DNA of 5,329 bases from Methylobacteriaceae bacterium (GCA_031272615.1 JAISTL010000199.1:1-5329); one strand, 5' to 3'; shown: positions 1 to 5,213, counted from the stretch's first letter. Numbers and translations: made by a program. The notes: generated by a model not told the origin, from the letters alone.

Positions 1-395
1 CTGAGGGCCGGGATGCGCGTTCCGATCTGCAACACCGTTTCCACCGGCAGTGCGCTCTTGGGTCGCGGCGTCAGACGCACGACCGGTTCCCGGGCAACGA
101 TCGGTCCATCCGGCCGGGAAAGCTGTCGGGAAAGAACCTCCAGCAGAGGTTTGAGACGCGCCCGGGTGGCATCGGACAGGGCGGAGTTTCGGGAGTTCAG
201 AAGCGTCAGTATGTCCTCGTAGCCACACCCCTGCCGGTTGTCTTTTCCTTTGGAGGGTGTTTTCGAATGTGACGCCGCACGGGAGGCTGCCTTGAATCGC
301 TCCAAGGCGTAGTCCAAGTCCGGCGCCGCATCATCCGGCAAGATTGCCGGACCAATACGACCGGACTGCAGCGATTCGTTCGCGACAAAGGTCAT
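1..395 (-). CDS. Uncharacterised protein, N-terminal 131 codons (runs off left edge)
   Basis: I do not recognise this protein. The frame is open without a stop from an ATG at 395 down to the window edge, and an in-frame TGA lies two codons before that ATG, so the start cannot be further upstream. A purine-rich AAGGGG lies 12 bases before the ATG, a rather long spacing for a ribosome binding site. The visible part has no signal peptide and no membrane segment. It begins MTFVANESLQ, has an acidic stretch near residues 21-29, a Lys/Ser-rich, probably disordered stretch near 35-55, and a Leu/Arg-rich, likely helical segment at 60-93 (containing EDILTLLNS and RLKPLLEVLSRQL). A Pro/Val-rich segment follows to residue 131. 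Codon choice is GC-rich at third positions, like the other genes here. The upstream region carries CtrA-like sites, which hints at cell-cycle or motility control, but this is inference. That it is a real gene is likely; its function is unknown. Confidence 0.7.
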   Translation of the reverse strand, partial: MTFVANESLQSGRIGPAILPDDAAPDLDYALERFKAASRAASHSKTPSKGKDNRQGCGYEDILTLLNSRNSALSDATRARLKPLLEVLSRQLSRPDGPIVAREPVVRLTPRPKSALPVETVLQIGTRIPAL

Positions 396-443
396 AACTC
401 AACTCAACCCCTTACTCTGACGGGTGATGCGTCGATTGCCGCC

Positions 444-460
444 GGCGGGAACAGCCCGCC
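444..460. repeat. GC-rich hairpin in the leader of the left gene
   Basis: GGCGGG (444-449) and CCCGCC (455-460) form a perfect 6-bp inverted repeat around a 5-base loop. It can lengthen by a CCGG pair if one base bulges. It lies about 50-65 bases upstream of the ATG at 395, inside the leader expected from the promoter proposed near 522. No T-run follows on either strand, so it is not a standard terminator. It could be an mRNA structure or chance in GC-rich DNA. Confidence 0.35.
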
Positions 461-521
461 CGGGCATTGGCCGCCTTCGCCGGATATCGGCGTTCAACCC
501 GGATACTCACAGATGTTTTTC

Positions 522-553
522 ATAATACCCGAACATCGTAAAAGTGGTCTTAA
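522..553 (-). promoter_or_regulatory. Candidate CtrA-type promoter for the left gene
   Basis: On the minus strand a -10-like TATTAT occupies 527-522. The position of the -35, 17 bases upstream, falls inside the sequence TTAA-N7-TTTAC (553-538). This differs by one base from the published CtrA consensus TTAA-N7-TTAAC. In CtrA-activated promoters of Caulobacter the box characteristically overlaps the -35 region, and the arrangement here is the same. Transcription would start near 516 and give a leader of about 120 bases to the ATG at 395. The match is seen in the sequence; binding by CtrA is inferred. Confidence 0.4.
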
Positions 554-562
554 CGGTTATTC

Positions 563-577
563 CTAATGGAAAGTTAA
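563..577 (-). promoter_or_regulatory. Second CtrA-like box
   Basis: Read on the minus strand, 577-563 is TTAA-N7-TTAG, one mismatch from the core TTAA-N7-TTAA. It lies upstream of the first box, about 25 bases centre to centre, on the same strand. Tandem boxes are common at CtrA targets. The site overlaps an imperfect hairpin formed by CGGTTATTCC (554-563) and GGAA plus TAACCG (568-580, with a 3-base bulge), so the similarity could partly reflect that symmetry. Confidence 0.35.
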
Positions 578-597
578 CCGATTGCAGCATCTGGTGA

Positions 598-693
598 GAA
601 TCATCGAATCCACCGAAAATCGTGCACAATTCATCAAATTTATTAGGATTAACGCTACATTCCTGTGGTATGTTGTAGCGTGCCGGGTGAATC
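598..693. promoter_or_regulatory. Cluster of three GAATC (CcrM-type GANTC) sites
   Basis: GAATC occurs at 598-602, 606-610 and 689-693. GANTC is the target of the CcrM adenine methyltransferase of alphaproteobacteria, and GANTC sites in promoters can link transcription to methylation state, often with GcrA or CtrA. By chance one site per 256 bases is expected, so three in 96 bases is a modest excess. The sites lie just upstream of the CtrA-like boxes relative to the left gene. A functional role is inferred. Confidence 0.3.
646..681. repeat. Perfect 8-bp inverted repeat (hairpin)
   Basis: ACGCTACA (652-659) and TGTAGCGT (674-681) are perfect reverse complements around a 14-base loop. Overlapping its left arm, GGATTAAC (646-653) is the reverse complement of GTTAATCC at 758-765, about 104 bases away. 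No U-tract follows on either strand, which argues against an intrinsic terminator. Possible roles are a protein-binding site or part of a folded RNA; neither is proven. Confidence 0.4.
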
Positions 694-836
694 GTTTTAC
701 CTGCTCGGCATTGCAACAGGTCGGTTTCCGCCTCCGGGTTTTGTGTTGTCAGTGTTGGTTAATCCGGTGTCGGGTATTGTTTTGTTGTGAAAAAGCGGTA
801 TTTCTGGGGTAACCGCATTGAGGACAAACACCTTGG

Positions 837-859
837 TCAGCCCGGAGAAAACAGGCTGA
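837..859. promoter_or_regulatory. Inverted repeat before merR, possible operator
   Basis: TCAGCC (837-842) and GGCTGA (854-859) form a perfect 6-bp inverted repeat with an 11-base spacer, 44 bases before the merR ATG. MerR regulators bind dyad-symmetric operators and often control their own promoters. The repeat sits where a -35 would lie if TATAAA at 873-878 is the -10. This makes it a reasonable guess for an autoregulatory site, but the arms are short. Confidence 0.3.
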
Positions 860-872
860 GCATGGTGTGCCG

Positions 873-878
873 TATAAA
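873..878 (+). promoter_or_regulatory. Possible -10 element for merR
   Basis: TATAAA at 873-878 matches five of six bases of the -10 consensus. It would give a leader of only about 15-20 bases, just enough for the ribosome binding site AAGG at 892-895. No good -35 is visible at 17-19 bases upstream, so the promoter would need an activator or a different sigma factor. The evidence is weak. Confidence 0.25.
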
Positions 879-902
879 GGTTTTTTTTGTCAAGGTGCAC
901 GA

Positions 903-1334
903 ATGAGCGCTGACGAACAGGATGTGAAATTCGAGAAGATATATTCTCAGCTTCCCGGGTCCCAGGCCGGAGACGAGACATATCTGATTGGCGATTTGGC
1001 GAGGGAGTTCAATGTCTCGTTGAGAACTCTGCGGTTCTATGAGGACCGCGGCCTCTTATCCCCCAAGCGCAACGGATTGACCCGTATTTATTCGAGTCGC
1101 GATCGCGCCCGGTTTGCGTTGATTCTCAAGGGCAAGCAGCTCGGGTTTACGCTGTCGGAGATTCAGGCGATGGTGGAGGAGGAGGAGGGTTCGGACAGTC
1201 GCCGCGCCAATTTGAGCCTTTCCTTGAGCCAGATCGACGAACAGATTGCCTACCTCGAAAAGCAGAAAGCCGATATCACCGCTGCTCTGGACGAGCTTCA
1301 GACCCGCCGTCGGGAACTGCTTCAATCCGGCTGA
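903..1334 (+). CDS. MerR-family transcriptional regulator
   Basis: This is a 143-residue DNA-binding regulator of the MerR family. The start is the ATG at 903, preceded by AAGG at 892-895 with 7-base spacing; a GTG 12 codons upstream is open but has no such site. After a variable N-terminus (1-25), the winged helix-turn-helix spans about 27-95. It contains YLIGDLAREF, then SLRTLRFYEDRGLL (39-52), the wing with TRIYSSRDRAR (60-70), and KGKQLGFTLSEI (76-87). A charged coiled coil (about 100-141) follows, typical of the MerR dimer helix. There is no cysteine, so it is not a classical metal or thiol sensor, and no separate effector domain is present. The sequence resembles the GnyR/LiuR-like group found near acyl-CoA and branched-chain catabolism genes in alphaproteobacteria. 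No such genes adjoin it here, so its target is unknown. It may regulate itself through the inverted repeat at 837-859. Its last 59 bases overlap truA on the other strand. Confidence 0.92.
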   Translation: MSADEQDVKFEKIYSQLPGSQAGDETYLIGDLAREFNVSLRTLRFYEDRGLLSPKRNGLTRIYSSRDRARFALILKGKQLGFTLSEIQAMVEEEEGSDSRRANLSLSLSQIDEQIAYLEKQKADITAALDELQTRRRELLQSG

Positions 1335-2097
1335 CCGGTTCCCCGTAATCCACTCCGACAAAATACAATCCGCAGGCGGGCGCCTGCGGGCCGCAGCGTG
1401 TTCTGTCGCGCGCTTCCAGGGCAGCCCGCACATCGTCGGCGCTCCAGCGCCCCAAACCGGCCTGGACGATGGTTCCCACCATGGAGCGCACCTGGTGGTG
1501 CAGAAATGACCGCGCCGCCGCATGAACGTGAATTTCCTCACCTTCGCCCGTAACATCCAACCGGTCCAGAGTCTTGAACGGGCCCGGCGCCTGACAGTGG
1601 GCCGAGCGGAAGGTGGTGAAGTCATGGTGTCCGAGGAGCTTCGACGCCGCGTCGCGCATGGTGTCGAGGCGAATCGGCTGCGGCACGTGCCACACCCGTC
1701 CGGCCTCGACACCGGGCGGAGCGCGGCGATTCAATATCCGGTAAAGATAGCGACGTTTTGTCGCTGACAGGCGGGCGTGAAAAGACGTCGGCACTTTCTC
1801 GGCCCTGAGCACGCAGACATAAGCGTAGTCACCCTTTGAGCGATCCTTCAGACAAGCGTTCGTCGCGTCTCGCACCGTTTCTTCCGGCCAGTCCCGAAGC
1901 AGGTCGGCATGGGCCACCTGGTGCAGGGCGTGGACGCCGGTATCGGTGCGCCCGGCACAGAACAGCCGCACCGGATGCCCGGCGAACTGCTCCATGGCTT
2001 CCTCCAATGTCTGTTGAACGCTGGGAAACCCGCTTTGCCTCTGCCAGCCGCAGAACGGCGCGCCGTTGTATTCAATGATGAGCTTGTAGCGCGGCAT
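1276..2097 (-). CDS. truA: tRNA pseudouridine(38-40) synthase TruA
   Basis: TruA converts uridines 38-40 in the anticodon stem-loop of many tRNAs to pseudouridine. The 273-residue product begins MPRYKLIIEYNGAPFCGWQRQ. It carries the catalytic motif AGRTDTGVHA with the nucleophile Asp52, the conserved SFHARLSATKRRYLYRI segment, and the second-domain motif FLHHQVRSMVGTIV. It ends with the family's C-terminal strand GLYFVGVDY at about 243-251. Two differences from typical homologues are a few extra residues around CLKDRSKGDYAYV, and a tail of about 22 residues after GVDY that is rich in Glu, Arg and Pro. That tail is encoded largely antisense to the 3' end of merR. The ATG at 2097 lacks a clear Shine-Dalgarno sequence, but the N-terminus matches the family. 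It is the third gene of a def-fmt-truA block, 83 bases after fmt, and is probably cotranscribed. Confidence 0.96.
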   Translation of the reverse strand: MPRYKLIIEYNGAPFCGWQRQSGFPSVQQTLEEAMEQFAGHPVRLFCAGRTDTGVHALHQVAHADLLRDWPEETVRDATNACLKDRSKGDYAYVCVLRAEKVPTSFHARLSATKRRYLYRILNRRAPPGVEAGRVWHVPQPIRLDTMRDAASKLLGHHDFTTFRSAHCQAPGPFKTLDRLDVTGEGEEIHVHAAARSFLHHQVRSMVGTIVQAGLGRWSADDVRAALEARDRTRCGPQAPACGLYFVGVDYGEPVSRIEAVPDGGSEARPEQR

Positions 2098-2158
2098 GAT
2101 CGTGACAATCAGTAATTCCGGACATCAATGTTGCAGATGGTGTACTGCTTGAAATTTG

Positions 2159-2172
2159 CGGCGTTCACGCCG
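2159..2172 (-). other. Small GC hairpin just after fmt
   Basis: CGGCG and CGCCG pair around a four-base loop 8 bases beyond the fmt stop codon, in the 83-base gap before truA. The following bases are CAAATTTC rather than a U-run, so it is at best a weak terminator. It more likely acts, if at all, as an mRNA-stabilising stem between the two cistrons. I see no clear promoter for truA in the rest of the gap. Confidence 0.3.
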
Positions 2173-2180
2173 AAAACCCG

Positions 2181-3116
2181 TTACAGAAACCGCAGACGCG
2201 TCGTTGTGTGCACCCCCCGCAGAAAGGCGTCCATGGCCATCGGCGCTCGCCCGGCCCGTTGCAGGCTGTCCACCCGGACGCCGCCCGTGAGGCAAGCCAC
2301 GACTCCATCCTTCCGTATGGACCCGGGCTCGCCGGCGACATCCGGTTCCGGCGTTGTCCGCAGGAGTTTGACCCGCTCCGGGCCCTTGCCGAAATCCGCC
2401 TCGGTAAACGCTCCGGGAAACGGCGACAGTCCACGGACATGGTTGTGCACCGCGAGACAGTCTTCGTCCCAGCGGATTCGCCCGTTTTCGTTGCTGAGCT
2501 TGGCGGCATAGGTGATTCCCTCCTGCGGTTGCGGCACAAAGACCAATTCGTCCCGCTCCAGCAGGTTCAACGCGGTCACCGCCATCCGGCCGCCGATTTC
2601 TTGCAGCCGGCCCTGCAGCTCGCCGGCTGTCATCTCCAGCGGAATATCCACGGCCTCATCCAGCGCCACCGGCCCGGTATCCAACCCTTCCTCCATGCGC
2701 ATGATCGAGACTCCCGACCGGGCATCCCCGGCCATGACCGCCCGCTGGATGGGGGCGGCGCCGCGCCAGCGCGGCAGCAGCGACGCGTGCACATTCACAC
2801 AGCCCAGACGCGGCGCGGTGAGAACGGGTTTCGGCAGCAGCAGCCCGTAGGCGGCCACCACTGCGATGTCGGCGCCCAAACCCGGAAACAGGGCGATGAC
2901 ATCCGGGTCTTTCAGCGTCCTCGGCGTAAACACCGGAATGTCCAGTTCGTTCGCTTTTTTGTGAACCGGTGAGAGAGTCGGCGCCCGTCCGCGCCGGCCG
3001 GCCGGCGCCGGCGGTCGGGTAAAGACCGCAACCAGCTCATGGTTCGAGTCCGCCAGCGCCTGCAACACGGCAACGGCAAAATCCGGGGTTCCCATGAAAA
3101 CGGTTTTCAGACTCAT
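2181..3116 (-). CDS. fmt: Methionyl-tRNA formyltransferase
   Basis: Fmt transfers the formyl group from 10-formyltetrahydrofolate to Met-tRNA(fMet), making the initiator for bacterial translation. The product has 311 residues, a normal length. The N-terminal Rossmann-like domain (about 1-190) opens with [12 protein letters not shown] and contains [19 protein letters not shown]. The catalytic residues Asn108, His110 and Asp146 are all present, the last in MEEGLDTGP. The [12 protein letters not shown] stretch is the diagnostic loop of the family. The C-terminal tRNA-binding domain (about 205-311) includes [11 protein letters not shown]. The start codon overlaps the def stop as ATGA, and AAAGG lies 5 bases before it within def. 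This points to translational coupling, which fits the joint role: Fmt adds the formyl group that Def later removes. Confidence 0.98.
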   Translation of the reverse strand: MSLKTVFMGTPDFAVAVLQALADSNHELVAVFTRPPAPAGRRGRAPTLSPVHKKANELDIPVFTPRTLKDPDVIALFPGLGADIAVVAAYGLLLPKPVLTAPRLGCVNVHASLLPRWRGAAPIQRAVMAGDARSGVSIMRMEEGLDTGPVALDEAVDIPLEMTAGELQGRLQEIGGRMAVTALNLLERDELVFVPQPQEGITYAAKLSNENGRIRWDEDCLAVHNHVRGLSPFPGAFTEADFGKGPERVKLLRTTPEPDVAGEPGSIRKDGVVACLTGGVRVDSLQRAGRAPMAMDAFLRGVHTTTRLRFL

Positions 3117-3682
3117 GCGGACCTTTCGGGCTCTTTTCCGGCGGAGTCGCCGGAGTCTTTCCCTTCACGCTTGGCGCGCTTGGCGGATTTCACAAACTTG
3201 TTGATGATCATCGCCTTCTTCAGCTTCGACAGATAGTCGATAAACAGCACGCCGTTCAGATGGTCAATCTCGTGCTGCAGGCACACCGCCAGCAAACCGT
3301 CCGCTTCGATTTCCTGCTCTTTTCCATCCAAATCCTGATATTTCACCCGGACCTTGCTCGGGCGTTCGATTTCCTCCGCGACTTCGGGAATCGACAGGCA
3401 ACCCTCTTTGTACACAGCTTTTTCATCGGATTTCCACAGGATTTCCGGGTTGATGATCACCATCGGATTCGGCGGCTCCTCTTCGGAACGCACCACATCC
3501 ACCACCAGCAGCCGCTTGGCGACGCCGACCTGAATGGCGGCAAGACCGATTCCCGGCGCGGCGTACATGGTTTCCAGCATATCGGCGGCGAGAGTTTTGA
3601 TATCTTCGTCGATGGCGGCAACCGGTTCGGACACGGCGCGCAGTTTACGCGCCGGAAGAGTGATGATTTTTCTGATTGTCAT
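3113..3682 (-). CDS. def: Peptide deformylase
   Basis: Def is a metalloenzyme (usually Fe2+) that removes the formyl group from the N-terminal Met of new proteins, at the ribosome exit. The product has 189 residues. All three family motifs are intact: [10 protein letters not shown] (44-53), EGCLS (93-97, metal ligand Cys95) and QHEIDH (136-141, ligands His137 and His141, catalytic Glu138). The C-terminal tail (about 153-189) is long and Lys/Glu/Ser-rich; basic C-terminal helices are known to bind the ribosome in E. coli Def. I chose the ATG at 3682 because [21 protein letters not shown] aligns with the usual start. The same frame is open to another ATG at 3742, but those 20 residues are unlike the family and would coincide with the predicted transcription start. 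Neither start has a strong Shine-Dalgarno. It is the first gene of the def-fmt-truA block. Confidence 0.97.
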   Translation of the reverse strand: MTIRKIITLPARKLRAVSEPVAAIDEDIKTLAADMLETMYAAPGIGLAAIQVGVAKRLLVVDVVRSEEEPPNPMVIINPEILWKSDEKAVYKEGCLSIPEVAEEIERPSKVRVKYQDLDGKEQEIEADGLLAVCLQHEIDHLNGVLFIDYLSKLKKAMIINKFVKSAKRAKREGKDSGDSAGKEPERSA

Positions 3683-3748
3683 CGGAAATCGTGAATCATG
3701 CAGGCTTGTGAATGGCTCGAACAAAGGGGTTTTGCCGTACATAGCAAC

Positions 3749-3777
3749 TTTTTAATAAAAATGAAGGGAAAAGTCGA
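3749..3777 (-). promoter_or_regulatory. Candidate promoter for def-fmt-truA
   Basis: On the minus strand TCGACT (3777-3772) as -35 and TAAAAA (3754-3749) as -10 are separated by exactly 17 bases in an AT-rich patch. Each matches its consensus at four of six positions. Transcription would begin near 3742, leaving a leader of about 60 bases to the def ATG at 3682. The spacing and place are good and the hexamers moderate. Confidence 0.35.
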
Positions 3778-3814
3778 TGGAATGGTGCGCTCCGCGAGGC
3801 CTGTGACATAACGT

Positions 3815-3837
3815 CCGTTTTTCGCCGTTTTGGCCAA
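3815..3837. repeat. Direct repeat and palindrome between the divergent promoters
   Basis: CCGTTTT occurs at 3815-3821 and again at 3825-3831, a 10-base period that places both copies on the same face of the helix. It is followed at once by the perfect 8-bp palindrome TTGGCCAA (3830-3837). The group lies between the two candidate promoters, where a shared regulator could bind. No known operator is recognised. Confidence 0.3.
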
Positions 3838-3869
3838 GTTATCCAAAATTAACGGGACCTGCGGCGTAA

Positions 3870-3898
3870 TTGTTGGTGTATACCTCTTGAATTATGAT
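3870..3898 (+). promoter_or_regulatory. Candidate promoter for hpf-ptsN
   Basis: TTGTTG (3870-3875) and TATGAT (3893-3898) are 17 bases apart. The -10 matches five of six consensus bases and the -35 three, including the leading TTG. Transcription would start near 3905, giving hpf a leader of about 158 bases. No sigma-54 -24/-12 element is evident in this stretch. Confidence 0.45.
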
Positions 3899-3920
3899 GA
3901 AAAACACCCTTTCTATAGCT

Positions 3921-3951
3921 GAGGAGGTTCGTTTCCCGATCAGGCATCGGG
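3921..3951 (+). other. Leader hairpin behind a Shine-Dalgarno-like sequence
   Basis: In the predicted hpf leader a strong Shine-Dalgarno-like GAGGAGG (3921-3927) has no ATG, GTG or TTG at working distance. It is followed by a hairpin: CCCGAT (3935-3940) pairs with ATCGGG (3946-3951) around a 5-base loop. This might be a ribosome standby or protein-binding site, or chance. No U-run follows, so it is not a classical terminator. Confidence 0.3.
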
Positions 3952-4062
3952 GAGTCCCGGCGGTGTCACAACACGCTGGTTTTAAACGAGAAATCGCCGA
4001 GTATCCACCGCGGAGCGAAACAGCGCCCGGCCCTGGTTCCGGCGAATCACAGGAGAGTGAAC

Positions 4063-4617
4063 ATGAAAATACGCGCATCCGGCAAAAATTTCGACATCGG
4101 CGAGTCCCTCAGGGGACAGGTCGAAGACCGGTTTACCTCTCTCATCGACAAATATCTGGACGGAAAAGGCTCTGCCCAAACGTTGTTTTCCCGCGAGGGC
4201 AGCGGTTTTCGCTGTGACTGCCGCATTCTGCTGTCCAGCGGCACCGTTCTCGAGGCCTCGGCAGACTCCCAGGATGCTTATGCTGCCTTCGATCTGGCGG
4301 TAAACCGTATCGAAACCCGCCTCAAGCGTCATCGCTCGCGTATCAAGACCCGCGGCGCCCGCTCCAGTGAGGACGGGCAGGAAAGCCATGTTGTGGTCTA
4401 TGAAGCGCCGGATCAGGAGACCCTGCCGGAAGAGTTTCACCCGGTGATTATTGCCGAATCGACGACGACGCTGCCGCGTCTTTCGGTGCCCGAAGCGGTG
4501 GCCGAGCTGGATTTGACGGGCACCCCGGTGTTGGTGTTCGCCCATTCCGGCACCGGGCGCGTCAATGTGCTCTATCGTCGCCAGGATAACGCCATCGGTT
4601 GGGTTGACGTGCCGTGA
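4063..4617 (+). CDS. hpf: Ribosome hibernation promoting factor, long form (HPF/RaiA family)
   Basis: HPF binds the 30S subunit at the mRNA/tRNA channel and, in its long form, joins two ribosomes into inactive 100S dimers during slow growth. The 184-residue product has two parts. The N-terminal S30AE domain (about 1-97) opens with MKIRASGKNFDIGESLR and ends in the basic helix RIETRLKRHRSRIKTRG that contacts rRNA. After a polar linker (about 98-124) comes the C-terminal dimerisation domain (about 125-184), with VIIAESTTTLPRLSV, AVAELDLTGTPVLVF and the closing VLYRRQDNAIGWVDV. This two-domain layout marks the long form. The ATG at 4063 has AGGAGA at 4051-4056, 6 bases away; a GTG at 4057 in the same frame abuts that site and is unlikely. 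It precedes ptsN, as is usual in alphaproteobacteria, but rpoN is not upstream. Alphaproteobacterial annotations may call it raiA. Confidence 0.96.
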   Translation: MKIRASGKNFDIGESLRGQVEDRFTSLIDKYLDGKGSAQTLFSREGSGFRCDCRILLSSGTVLEASADSQDAYAAFDLAVNRIETRLKRHRSRIKTRGARSSEDGQESHVVVYEAPDQETLPEEFHPVIIAESTTTLPRLSVPEAVAELDLTGTPVLVFAHSGTGRVNVLYRRQDNAIGWVDVP

Positions 4618-4666
4618 GGCGCAATTCTTCAGTTGCACCCAGCCCGTAACGATAATAATGTTGATT

Positions 4667-4692
4667 CGGGTGGTTGCGTTTAACAAAACCCG
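4667..4692 (+). other. Possible stem-loop in the hpf-ptsN gap
   Basis: CGGGT (4667-4671) and ACCCG (4688-4692) can pair, with an inner TTG (4674-4676)/CAA (4684-4686) helix, about 20 bases before the ptsN start. No U-tract follows. In this position it could influence ptsN translation or mRNA processing between the two cistrons. The stem is short and the evidence weak. Confidence 0.22.
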
Positions 4693-4712
4693 ATTTGCGG
4701 ATGAAAGAGCCC

Positions 4713-5186
4713 ATGTGTGAATTATCCGATTTTTTGCGGCCGGACTCTGTTCTGACCGCTGTGAACGCTTCCGGAAAAAGACAAGCCCTGGATGTGTTGA
4801 GCTGTTTTGCCGCGCGCCAGACCGGTGTGGACTCCACGGTGATCATGGACATGCTGCTTCAGCGGGAAGCTCTCGGGTCCACCGGCATCGGCGGGGGCGT
4901 CGCCATTCCCCATGCCAAGCTCAAGGGAATCACGCGTCTCTACGGGGCGGCAGCGATATTGGAAAAACCGATTGATTTCAATTCGATGGATGGCGAGCCG
5001 GTGGACATCCTGTTCCTGCTTCTCGCGCCCGAGGATTCGGGAGCCGACCAGCTCCAGGCCCTGGCGCGGATTGCCCGGCAGTTTCAACAGCAGGAGTTTC
5101 TCAAACGGATCCGCCGGGTGCGGGACCCGTCGGCGCTGTTCATCCTGTTGACGGAAACCGCGCCGCTCCAATATGCGTCGGCGTGA
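4713..5186 (+). CDS. ptsN: PTS IIA-like nitrogen regulatory protein PtsN (EIIA-Ntr)
   Basis: PtsN is the terminal phosphate acceptor of the PtsP-PtsO-PtsN relay. It regulates rather than transports: in various bacteria its phosphorylation state controls potassium uptake, nitrogen and carbon balance, and stress responses. The 157-residue product is a single EIIA (mannitol/fructose type) domain. The phosphorylated histidine is His67 in STGIGGGVAIPHAKL, preceded by the typical LLQREALGSTG. Later family motifs are PIDFNSMDGEPVDILFLLLAPE (about 86-107) and HL-like DQLQALARIAR (112-122). I chose the ATG at 4713 because MCELSDFLRPDSVL fits the usual N-terminus and length. An ATG at 4701 is an in-frame alternative, and the purine-rich AAAGAG before 4713 is closer than ideal. 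It follows hpf by 95 bases and is probably cotranscribed with it. Confidence 0.95.
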   Translation: MCELSDFLRPDSVLTAVNASGKRQALDVLSCFAARQTGVDSTVIMDMLLQREALGSTGIGGGVAIPHAKLKGITRLYGAAAILEKPIDFNSMDGEPVDILFLLLAPEDSGADQLQALARIARQFQQQEFLKRIRRVRDPSALFILLTETAPLQYASA

Positions 5187-5213
5187 CATTCCGGCAGGAA
5201 GAGGCTTTCGATC

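Larger units (their letters stand above)
396..902. other. Long intergenic region between two divergent genes
   Basis: These 507 bases separate the left partial gene (minus) from merR (plus), and I see no convincing gene in them. The part nearest the left gene (about 396-500) is GC-rich. The middle (about 510-700) is clearly more AT-rich than the flanking genes. It holds the CtrA-like boxes, the GAATC cluster and the inverted repeats listed separately. Short open frames on both strands here have no recognisable domain, lack good ribosome binding sites, and run through the inverted repeats, so I treat the region as regulatory. A structured small RNA is possible but cannot be shown from the sequence alone. 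Confidence 0.6.
3683..4062. other. Divergent intergenic region between def and hpf
   Basis: These 380 bases separate the two divergent operons. They contain a candidate promoter on each strand, the leader of hpf, an 8-bp palindrome and a short direct repeat, listed separately. An open frame on the plus strand starting near 3894 runs into hpf in the wrong frame and shows no family features, so I do not call a gene. I see no trace of rpoN, which often precedes hpf in proteobacteria. Confidence 0.6.

Noticed and set aside
507..716. Open frame of 69 codons on the minus strand in the intergenic region
   Set aside because: It starts at TTG without a good ribosome binding site, runs through the inverted repeats and CtrA-like boxes, and shows no known domain. 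Conservation in relatives would be needed to revive it.
582..812. Open frame of 76 codons on the plus strand before merR
   Set aside because: The translation is unusually rich in Cys, Phe and Arg with no domain or leader-peptide pattern, which looks like chance translation of regulatory DNA.
697..981. Open frame of 94 codons on the minus strand
   Set aside because: It overlaps the merR N-terminus in antisense, has no recognisable motif, and would cover the likely merR promoter.
2098..2180. Intrinsic terminator between fmt and truA
   Set aside because: The stem at 2159-2172 is followed by CAAATTTC, not a run of U, so termination is not supported and cotranscription is more likely.
2208..2972. 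Long (254-codon) plus-strand frame opposite fmt
   Set aside because: It is fully antisense to a certain fmt gene. The His/Arg/Gln-rich translation is typical of the complement of a GC-rich coding sequence.
3683..3742. 20-residue N-terminal extension of Def from an ATG at 3742
   Set aside because: Family alignment starts at MTIRKII (3682), the extra residues are not family-like, and the predicted transcript begins at about that upstream ATG.
3894..4217. Plus-strand frame starting in the hpf promoter region
   Set aside because: Its ATG lies within the proposed -10, no ribosome binding site precedes it, and it runs into hpf in a different frame.
3982..4686. 234-codon minus-strand frame opposite hpf
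   Set aside because: It is antisense to the certain hpf gene, with no family motif and low-complexity Arg/Gly content. The similar 201-codon frame opposite ptsN (4722-5327) is rejected for the same reason.
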